From Candidatus Hodarchaeota archaeon (GTDB taxonomy: Archaea > Asgardarchaeota > Heimdallarchaeia > Hodarchaeales > Hodarchaeaceae), in contig JAEOTU010000205.1 in NCBI GenBank assembly GCA_016839665.1, positions 1-8,289 of the forward strand: 8,289 bases of DNA, read 5' to 3'. The position numbers were made by a program, and so were the translations under genes. How positions within the stretch are numbered: the first letter of the stretch is position 1; every line of letters starts with the position of its first letter. Of this stretch, positions 1-5,946 are shown one piece after another. The notes under the pieces were generated by a model. The model saw only the letters and a program-made list of their open reading frames with translations, had not been told where the DNA came from and ran no database searches.

Positions 1-1
1 C

Positions 2-592
2 ATTGTACTGGAATTATTGATTGTACTTCTTGTATCGATTTTTGGCATAATTCATTCATTATTTGCCCGAGATTTCGTTAAAGAGAAGTTATCTTTTATC
101 CGATCTTATCATCGTTTTTACTTAATCATTGCTTTATCAACATTGGTCTTTTTAATCTTAATTGAACTCACTTTAGCTTCTCATGGAACAAGGATTGACG
201 TGATAATAAACAATCCTCTTATTGGTATTATATTTGTCTTCCTTGGAGGATTTTTTCTTTCTGGTGGGATGCTCCAACTCCACCTTTCTCATGATTCTAA
301 AACAATACAGCTCAATGGTTTTTTCGCTTTCGCTCGCCATCCAACCTATCTAGGAGGGATTATCATGCTTACGAGCCTAGCATTATTTTTTCTTGAAAAC
401 GGTGTTCACCGCATGTTTTTATTGTCTTTAGCGCTTTATTTATTTGTGGGATCATTAATAGAGGATCATTATCTGCTTCGTAACATCCCTGGTTACATCG
501 AATACAGGAACAACTGCGGAAAATATTTCCCTTGGCAGAGAAAACATTTCAACTATTTTTATCAACATTTTAAGCCAAAGAAATCGAAATAG
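2..592 (+). CDS. Integral membrane methyltransferase-fold protein (ICMT/NnrU/MddA-like), 5' end probably outside window
   Basis: Likely an S-adenosylmethionine-dependent methyltransferase of the isoprenylcysteine carboxyl methyltransferase (ICMT)/PEMT/NnrU superfamily, embedded in the membrane. Numbered from the in-frame TTG at position 17 (191 residues), it has an H13-S14 pair at the end of the first membrane helix, typical of the NnrU/MddA-like branch. Hydrophobic helices follow near 34-54, 63-88 and 111-150. The hallmark RHPTYLGG lies at 107-114, then E149 and a Y160/Y163 plus FPW (171-173) C-terminal pattern, matching the family's RHPxYxG...E...Y..Y layout that binds SAM. The frame is open back to the window edge (codons from position 2 read I-V-L-E-L), and these residues lengthen the first helix to a normal size, so the true start is probably upstream of the window. 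The TTG at 17 is the only start seen here. The substrate cannot be told: protein prenylcysteine, a small thiol or a lipid are all possible. Confidence 0.75.
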   Translation: MVLELLIVLLVSIFGIIHSLFARDFVKEKLSFIRSYHRFYLIIALSTLVFLILIELTLASHGTRIDVIINNPLIGIIFVFLGGFFLSGGMLQLHLSHDSKTIQLNGFFAFARHPTYLGGIIMLTSLALFFLENGVHRMFLLSLALYLFVGSLIEDHYLLRNIPGYIEYRNNCGKYFPWQRKHFNYFYQHFKPKKSK

Positions 593-911
593 GACGACTT
601 TCAAAGTAACCATGGAAACTATCAATTGCTTTTTCATGATCCACTTTAGTTAAACGAAACTCGTTTTGCTAGAGAGTAGTAAACAAGAAGAATTCCCCTG
701 TAGAAATCAGTTAAGAAAATAATATAATTAACCTATTGTTTCTAAAGAACCATAAATAAACTGATAATAATTATTAAATGCAGATTGTACGAAGTATCTA
801 TCAACCTAGAGGTTAATCATAAAAATCTACTCTTGGATCTGACTTGAAAGAAAATCTTTAACCAATTATTGTGTCTCTTTTTTGTGCAGTAGAACTAGGT
901 AGGCCCGAAAT
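593..911. other. 319-bp non-coding gap
   Basis: No credible open reading frame or RNA gene was found between the methyltransferase stop and the helical-repeat gene. The stretch is AT-rich. It contains a T5 run at 630-634, which could act as an archaeal U-tract terminator for the upstream gene. It also holds a small inverted repeat at 652-666 (AAACGA, 3-nt loop, TCGTTT) and another at 803-814 (AACCT, 2-nt loop, AGGTT). The right end carries the presumed promoter and ribosome site of the next gene. The repeats are short enough to be chance in this composition. Confidence 0.5.
855..862 (+). promoter_or_regulatory. Candidate TATA-like element for the helical-repeat gene
   Basis: A TCTTTAAC element preceded by an A-rich stretch (GAAAA, possible BRE) lies about 50-57 bp before the ATG at 912. 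That spacing leaves room for a start site near 885 and a short leader. An AGGT at 897-900, with an 11-nt spacer, is the only Shine-Dalgarno-like sequence before the ATG, so initiation may use a short leader with a weak SD. Inferred from general archaeal promoter architecture; AT-rich DNA produces many such matches. Confidence 0.25.
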
Positions 912-3900
912 ATGTCAATAGAGGACAAAATTAAAGAGGTAGAGAAACTAGAAAAGAAAAAAAAATGGGATACTGCTAGTAAAAACTATGTTGAAATAGC
1001 AGATTACTATCTCGAGAGTAAAGATTTCACCAAAGGTTTACATTTTCTTGAATCGGCTATCACAGCTCAACAAAGAGAGAAAAAAGCAGAACAAGTCATA
1101 ATCCTTTATCGTAAAATAATTAGTGCTGCTAAGAAAGGGAGAAGTAAAACAAAAAAGGAATTATTCCGCTATGCTGCTGCAGCAATTCCACTTGTTGAAG
1201 AATACATTCAAGTTCTAAAAGAAAGTAAAGGCAATAGATATATATCTAAGCACGGAGCGATGACACGATACTTCTTGGGGGAGTGTAGAGAAATTGTTTC
1301 CGGGGAAACAGAACGTAATAAAGAATTCCTCAGGGCTGGTCAAATTTTTGTAAAAGTTGCGAAAGACCTTTTTAGCTCACCAAAGACAGAGTCAGACGCA
1401 GACGAAGCATTCCAAAAAGCTCGAATAATTTTTGATTTGATGAATAACAGAGAAGAGACTTTTCAGGCACTTCTTGTCGAAGCTGAAATAAACATTCGAA
1501 AATATCGTCTGGAGAGAGGATTTGCGCTATTTGATGAAGCCCGGGCAATATTTGATGATGATAGTCATCAAAAAATGTCGGTAGATATAGAGAAAGTAGT
1601 TTATGCAGAAATGGGACTGAAACTTCTCCGAAATCATTTTTCCGATATTGAACAACATAAAATCGCTGAAATGCTAATTTCAAAATCTAGAGAAGCTCAT
1701 TTATTGGCCAACTCCCTCGATAAGGTTCCTGAAATCCTTTTTGAAATAGGAAAAATAAACATTGATAACAAACAACTTGAGAGCGGTTTCAGTTCTTTCA
1801 ATGAAGCTATTACAAACTCTCAACTAGTAGGTGACAAGGAAACTCAAGGGAAAATTATTGAGTTCCTTTTCCAAGAGGGTAAGAAAATAGCGGAGAATAT
1901 TCAAAGGCCTCCAACTAAACTTGAGTCATTGATAGAGGTAGACAAACTTCCGTTCATGGTATATTTTAATAAGATAGAAGAGATTTGTAGAAAATTAGAT
2001 AGGAGCGAGGAGGTTGAAGAGGTAGCTCAGTATATCTGGCAACTAGGTTTAAGCCTTCTTGAAAGTAAAGCAATTCCTGATGATTCCTATTACATAAAGA
2101 AAGCTTTTGCTCTTCTTATTGACAATAACCGCTTTGAAGGTCTTCAAAAGATTGCTGACGAATTGGTAAAAAGGCTAGATGAATTGATAGAGAAGAAAGA
2201 AGTAGATCAACTTCAAAAGCTGAAGACTTTGTTGGTTGATTCTTATGAACGAATCGATGATAATCCATCAGCGAGTTTTTTAAACGTTAAGATTGCGCAG
2301 ACTTATGCTTTGTGGGGAAACTATGAAAAACAAATTGAATGTTTACGAGAAGCAGCTTCCCTTTTACAAACTGCAGATATTGACATTTTGAAAGCGTTTA
2401 GTAAGGCTCTCGATGAACAATTTGAAAGTATGGAAGCGTTTGTACCTGATTCAATTCATCGAGAAGTATTGCAATTAGTTGGGAATACATATTTACAACT
2501 TAGAGATGATGATAAATATGATTCCTTGTATGCTAGATTCGCTCTAAAGTCCATAGAAAACAATGATTTCACTAAGGCAATGGAATACCACCAACAAGAT
2601 TATGAATTTCTTAGAAGTACAAAAAACTTCTCGCGCGCAATAGCACGTTTAGATGAGGTTTCAAAGAATCTTTTTGCAAAAGGGCAATATCACCTCGCAA
2701 ATAACCTCAGATCTAAGCAAACAAAGTTACTAATCGAGACTAAATCTTCTCAGGAACAGGTGTTACAAGTAATAGAAAGCCTAGAAAACCAGATCACTGA
2801 AATTCTCAACCAAAAAGCCGATGTCACACTTGTAAATGAGCTTTTCAACCGTATTATCAATTTATATGACTATTTGGGCTTGAAAGAGGCACAAGGTGAC
2901 GCAATGGTGGAGATGGCAAGCAAACTAGTCGAATTGGAATATTTTGACTCTGGATTTGATTATCTTAACCATGCATTTGAGAAATTCAAAACTGAAAACG
3001 TGGTTGAAAAGTATGCCCTTCTACTAGATTTTGCGCTTGAAAAGAAGGTCTTTTATGAAAGTCTTGAGAACCAGAAAATCGCAGGCCGATTTTTAGATTT
3101 CTTAATCACAACTCTGAAAGAATTAGATCAGAAAAAAGAAGCGGCCGATTTAATATTGAGTCGTGCAATCCAACTTATCCCGATAGATGAGGCACAAGCT
3201 GGAGATCAATTCGAACAAGCAAAGAAGTTGATTTCTCAGACTTCTTCTTCTGACGATTTGATGACATACTATCAAGATTTTGGATCTGCTCTTTTAAAAG
3301 CAGGAAAAATTGATCAAGGAATGGAAACCCTAGCTCAGGCTGAAAGTTCGACTTCTACAAAATCTCTAGCAATTGCAGATACATGTCTAACCGTTGCTAG
3401 AGATAGTTTCGCGGATAAAGACTATGATACATACTTCATTCTGGTTGATCGAGCAATGAGTATTTACACTGACTTAGAAATGTTTCAGGAATCATCATCA
3501 ATTGCTCTTGCTGAAGCAAGAAAACTATGGAGCGTCAACAATATTCCTTATTCCATGATATTTCTAGAGCGAGCCTGGGCTCCTCTTTCTGTAACATATG
3601 ATGAAAAATTGACCCAATCGATTCAACCGCTTCTAGAAGTTGCAGAGGAATTTATTTCAGCTCTTTTCGAACAAGAACGTTACGATGAAGCAAAGAACTT
3701 TCTAGAGTTTCAAGAACGAATTTATAAGCAGTTAAACCTTACAGACAAGATTTTAGAGGTAGAGATGAGGAAAATTGATGCTCTCATTGGCCGTGGTAAT
3801 ATCGAAGGTGCCCTTTCGCATGTGTATGACTTGGCATCAATTGGAATAGAAGAATCAAAATTCAAGGAAACAATTGCCCTCTTACGAGATTTATTACCCA

Positions 3901-4745
3901 CTTTTGTTGGACTAGCCCCGCAGAAAACAAAATTCCTCTTAAAAATTTTCATTAATCTCCTGGTTACTATGGAACCAAAGGAAGTAGCACGGAGGATAGT
4001 TCACGAAACGCTAGATTTCTATACTGCATTAATAGCTGAATCCGCAATTAAGAAAGAACAAGAGCTTTTTCAAAACCAAACAACACTCTTTTTTGAAGCC
4101 TTAGCAGAATTAGCTGAAGCCGAGAATGAGTTAATATATTTCACAATACGTTTGTCTCAAGAGTTGATATCACAAGGAGCATTTTCCTTTCTATTTCCAG
4201 TATTAAAACTTAATATTGAAAATCTACAACCTTCAAAACCAGAAACCAAAATAAGAATAATACATGGAATTAGCTCTTTTTTGAAGCAAAAACTACACGA
4301 TTTTGATGAACAATTCGTTCAGAACGGACTAGACTTCATTAATGGATTATCCCTGAACTTTGATGATAAGAATAAAGAAATTCTTACTGGAGTTCTTTTA
4401 GATATTGGTCAAACATATAAAAAACAGAAAGAAATCTATGAATATTCTACCCAGCTAGCTTTTCAACAATCCACGCAGATTACTAACACATCAGTCGCCT
4501 TAAACATACTATATAGACTAATTGAAGAAGACTTAGACAGTAAAAATTACTTAAATGCTTTAAAAAGGCTTGACTCTATAATTGAAAAATTAGAACATGC
4601 TCCAGAGATAATGGCTGATCAATTTGTTAAACTTCTGGATACTTTTCTATCTAGCTTATCTAGAGGAGAGAAGAAGAAATGGATGGATTTATTCCAGGCT
4701 AAACAAGTTTTAATTAATGAAAAAATTCCGCATAAAGGCGATTAA
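912..4745 (+). CDS. Very large all-helical TPR-like repeat (alpha-solenoid) protein, 1277 aa
   Basis: Not recognised as a named family; best described as a giant tetratricopeptide/SNAP-like helical repeat protein, probably a cytoplasmic scaffold or adaptor. There is no signal peptide or membrane segment. The N-terminus is lysine/glutamate-rich (KEVEKLEKKKKW). A TPR-type pair of helices follows from W19 to about residue 50 (Y..IADYYLESKDFTKGLHFLESAI). Similar units with the small/large spacing of TPRs recur, for example near 454-490 (IAQTYALWGNYEKQIECLREA), 546-600 (NNDFTKAMEYHQQDYEFL, then KGQYHLANNL), 790-812 (GKIDQGMETLAQAE) and 919-940 (FEQERYDEAKNFLEFQE). The region between and the last ~300 residues look helical but degenerate. 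I see no catalytic motif, P-loop or metal-binding cysteine cluster. The next gene lies 92 bp downstream on the same strand. ATG 912 is chosen because it opens the long frame and begins a plausible helix. Remote similarity to SNAP or coat-protein solenoids is possible but unproven. Confidence 0.85.
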   Translation: MSIEDKIKEVEKLEKKKKWDTASKNYVEIADYYLESKDFTKGLHFLESAITAQQREKKAEQVIILYRKIISAAKKGRSKTKKELFRYAAAAIPLVEEYIQVLKESKGNRYISKHGAMTRYFLGECREIVSGETERNKEFLRAGQIFVKVAKDLFSSPKTESDADEAFQKARIIFDLMNNREETFQALLVEAEINIRKYRLERGFALFDEARAIFDDDSHQKMSVDIEKVVYAEMGLKLLRNHFSDIEQHKIAEMLISKSREAHLLANSLDKVPEILFEIGKINIDNKQLESGFSSFNEAITNSQLVGDKETQGKIIEFLFQEGKKIAENIQRPPTKLESLIEVDKLPFMVYFNKIEEICRKLDRSEEVEEVAQYIWQLGLSLLESKAIPDDSYYIKKAFALLIDNNRFEGLQKIADELVKRLDELIEKKEVDQLQKLKTLLVDSYERIDDNPSASFLNVKIAQTYALWGNYEKQIECLREAASLLQTADIDILKAFSKALDEQFESMEAFVPDSIHREVLQLVGNTYLQLRDDDKYDSLYARFALKSIENNDFTKAMEYHQQDYEFLRSTKNFSRAIARLDEVSKNLFAKGQYHLANNLRSKQTKLLIETKSSQEQVLQVIESLENQITEILNQKADVTLVNELFNRIINLYDYLGLKEAQGDAMVEMASKLVELEYFDSGFDYLNHAFEKFKTENVVEKYALLLDFALEKKVFYESLENQKIAGRFLDFLITTLKELDQKKEAADLILSRAIQLIPIDEAQAGDQFEQAKKLISQTSSSDDLMTYYQDFGSALLKAGKIDQGMETLAQAESSTSTKSLAIADTCLTVARDSFADKDYDTYFILVDRAMSIYTDLEMFQESSSIALAEARKLWSVNNIPYSMIFLERAWAPLSVTYDEKLTQSIQPLLEVAEEFISALFEQERYDEAKNFLEFQERIYKQLNLTDKILEVEMRKIDALIGRGNIEGALSHVYDLASIGIEESKFKETIALLRDLLPTFVGLAPQKTKFLLKIFINLLVTMEPKEVARRIVHETLDFYTALIAESAIKKEQELFQNQTTLFFEALAELAEAENELIYFTIRLSQELISQGAFSFLFPVLKLNIENLQPSKPETKIRIIHGISSFLKQKLHDFDEQFVQNGLDFINGLSLNFDDKNKEILTGVLLDIGQTYKKQKEIYEYSTQLAFQQSTQITNTSVALNILYRLIEEDLDSKNYLNALKRLDSIIEKLEHAPEIMADQFVKLLDTFLSSLSRGEKKKWMDLFQAKQVLINEKIPHKGD

Positions 4746-4791
4746 CTCAAATTTTTGCAAAGATTAACAAAATTGTGAACAGTATAGTAAC

Positions 4792-4800
4792 TAATAAATA
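4792..4800 (+). promoter_or_regulatory. Candidate TATA-like element for the 146-aa protein gene
   Basis: TAATAAATA sits about 38-46 bp before the ATG at 4838, inside a 92-bp AT-rich gap. A T5 run at 4752-4756, just after the preceding stop, could terminate the solenoid transcript, which would make this an independent promoter. A TAGGGA at 4825-4830 with a 7-nt spacer is a reasonable Shine-Dalgarno-like site supporting the ATG at 4838. Whether the gene is read alone or as the tail of the upstream transcript cannot be decided from sequence. Confidence 0.25.
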
Positions 4801-4837
4801 GAATAATAATGTAATGATATAGTGTAGGGAAAACCTG

Positions 4838-5278
4838 ATGAGTGGTACCGAAAATTATTCAGCCTGGTTTTGTCAGGAACTAAAAAAAATGATCGATTTG
4901 ATAGCAAATCAAACTTATGTATCTAACCCTCAAGTATTAAACAACCAAATTACGGAGATCCAGCGAGGTGTAGAATACGGCACTAATAATCCTGGTTCTA
5001 TTGATGATCTGTTATTTAAAATAGGTCGAAACCTCATTGATTCATTACAAGTATATTTACGCCAAATGAGGTCAAAATCTCCCACTGGCGTACCCCCAGG
5101 TGGCCAAGCAACTATCCTTGCTGGTGCAGGCGGGGATCAACCTAGTGATTTCGGAACATCAGACCAACAATTTAGTGTAGATGAATTAAAAGGAGCACTG
5201 GCCACCCGAAAAAAGAAAAAAGTCGTATCTAAAATGAAGGGTTCTTTAGATCTGCTGAAAGAGTACGACGAGAGCTAA
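4838..5278 (+). CDS. Hypothetical 146-aa protein: helical N-domain, Pro/Gly linker, basic WH2-like C-terminal segment
   Basis: No family recognised. Three parts are visible. Residues 6-78 are predicted helical (AWFCQELKKMIDLIANQ; then QITEIQRGVEYG; then IDDLLFKIGRNLIDSLQVYLRQM), compatible with a small helical bundle. Residues 79-111 form a low-complexity, Pro/Gly/Ser-rich linker (SPTGVPPGGQ, LAGAGGDQPSDFG), probably disordered. Residues 112-146 are an amphipathic helix with a basic cluster (FSVDELKGALATRKKKKVV) and an acidic tail. The C-terminal segment loosely follows the WH2 actin-binding pattern: hydrophobics in a short helix, then a K-K-[VT] element, here KKKV at 126-129. This is suggestive only. 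No signal peptide or membrane helix is present. The start is supported by TAGGGA seven bases upstream. It lies 92 bp after the large helical-repeat gene on the same strand, so the two may act together. This domain-linker-short-motif layout suits an adaptor or regulator. Confidence 0.75.
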   Translation: MSGTENYSAWFCQELKKMIDLIANQTYVSNPQVLNNQITEIQRGVEYGTNNPGSIDDLLFKIGRNLIDSLQVYLRQMRSKSPTGVPPGGQATILAGAGGDQPSDFGTSDQQFSVDELKGALATRKKKKVVSKMKGSLDLLKEYDES

Positions 5279-5333
5279 CGAATCGTAAAGCAGGTTTATT
5301 ATTTAATCAATCAGTAAATTTCCAAAAGGCTTG

Positions 5334-5350
5334 AATCAGAATTTCTGATT
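5334..5350. terminator. Perfect inverted repeat between convergent genes, possible bidirectional terminator
   Basis: AATCAGAATTTCTGATT is a perfect 8-bp inverted repeat around one central base, foldable as a 6-bp stem with a 5-nt loop. It lies 56 bp after the plus-strand stop and 19 bp beyond the minus-strand stop, between two convergent genes. The stem is AT-rich and the following T content is modest, so it is weaker than a classic intrinsic terminator. A second tiny repeat (GAGATTTCTC, 5358-5367) lies next to the minus-strand stop. Location is the main support. Confidence 0.3.
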
Positions 5351-5368
5351 TATAAATGAGATTTCTCT

Positions 5369-5905
5369 CTATTTCTTAGCGTGGGATTTAATTTTAATCA
5401 TCAGTGTATCTATCTGGTCTATGAGTTCTTGTAGTGTGCCCTCATTCTTGACAATATAGTCTACAGGAAGTTGGGAGACTTGAATCTCAGTCATATGATT
5501 AGACCATTTTTTCCAGTCGTGGTCTGAGATTAACTTATTCGCACGAGCTTCAATTCTCTTTTTACGACTAGCTGAAGATGAGTCTATTCTAATGAATATG
5601 AAACCATAAGGTTTAAGATAGTCGATCTCGTTTTTTCTTCTTATATCATCAACTATTATTGAGGATGAGGATTTTTGAACCTTATTAGCTAGATATCTTA
5701 CCCAGACATTGTCATCAAATTCCCTCAATAATTTCCCAATACCTTGAAGAAAATCACGAGTGGGTTCTAGCTCTAACTCCTGAGCGATTTCTCTCATCTT
5801 ACCAGAAATACGCATACGGCTGATATTATACTTTTCCGCAATATGTGCTGCAGCAGTAGATTTTCCACACCCCATCAAGCCAGTAATTCCGATTAAAAGA
5901 CGCAT
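5369..5905 (-). CDS. P-loop nucleoside-monophosphate-kinase-like ATPase (dNMP kinase / dephospho-CoA-kinase-like / AAA_18 type)
   Basis: A small cytoplasmic P-loop kinase, probably phosphorylating a (deoxy)nucleotide or similar small substrate. With the ATG at 5905 it has 178 residues. Walker A is GLMGCGKST at 9-17, directly after the first beta strand (LLIGIT), the standard N-terminal layout. An SGKMRE segment follows at 34-39. GKLLREFDDNVWVRYL (57-72) resembles the substrate-side helix of phage dNMP kinases. SSIIVDDIRRKNEI (81-94) is the second strand with a VDD and a following arginine pair. Arg/Lys-rich residues 114-121 fit a lid. The end (VDYIVKNEGTLQELIDQI) matches the 'aDyvi.N.Gt..el' close shared by dephospho-CoA kinases and UPF0200-type ATPases. 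An in-frame TTG at 5950 overlaps the upstream stop and would add 15 residues, but ATG 5905 has AGGTAG seven bases ahead and puts Walker A where the family has it. It is the second gene after the membrane protein, 41 bp away. The exact substrate is unresolved. Confidence 0.8.
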   Translation of the reverse strand: MRLLIGITGLMGCGKSTAAAHIAEKYNISRMRISGKMREIAQELELEPTRDFLQGIGKLLREFDDNVWVRYLANKVQKSSSSIIVDDIRRKNEIDYLKPYGFIFIRIDSSSASRKKRIEARANKLISDHDWKKWSNHMTEIQVSQLPVDYIVKNEGTLQELIDQIDTLMIKIKSHAKK

Positions 5906-5946
5906 TTCAAAGCTACCTAAAAAATTGGCTAATTCTATTGTGTCTC

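Noticed and set aside
652..666. Inverted repeat AAACGA-AAC-TCGTTT after the methyltransferase gene, as a terminator
   Set aside because: Six base pairs with no following U-tract longer than four; short repeats like this are expected by chance in AT-rich DNA, so it is only mentioned with the gap.
868..878. An 11-mer (ATTGTGTCTCT) shared with 5937-5947
   Set aside because: Pairs of identical 11-mers are expected by chance in a window of this size, and the two sites have different contexts (promoter region versus the start of a coding region).
1372..3952. Minus-strand open frames of 103 and 76 codons inside the helical-repeat gene
   Set aside because: They are antisense to a 1277-codon frame with consistent helical-repeat character and show no family features of their own.
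912..4745. Calling the solenoid a SNAP or coatomer homologue
   Set aside because: The resemblance is limited to generic TPR-like helix pairs; no family-specific motif, such as the conserved alpha-SNAP C-terminus, is visible.
5369..5905. Naming the kinase coaE (dephospho-CoA kinase) or a phage dNMP kinase
   Set aside because: The fold and C-terminal pattern are shared by several families, and the substrate-specific residues do not decide between them by eye; no phage genes flank it, so neither name is given.
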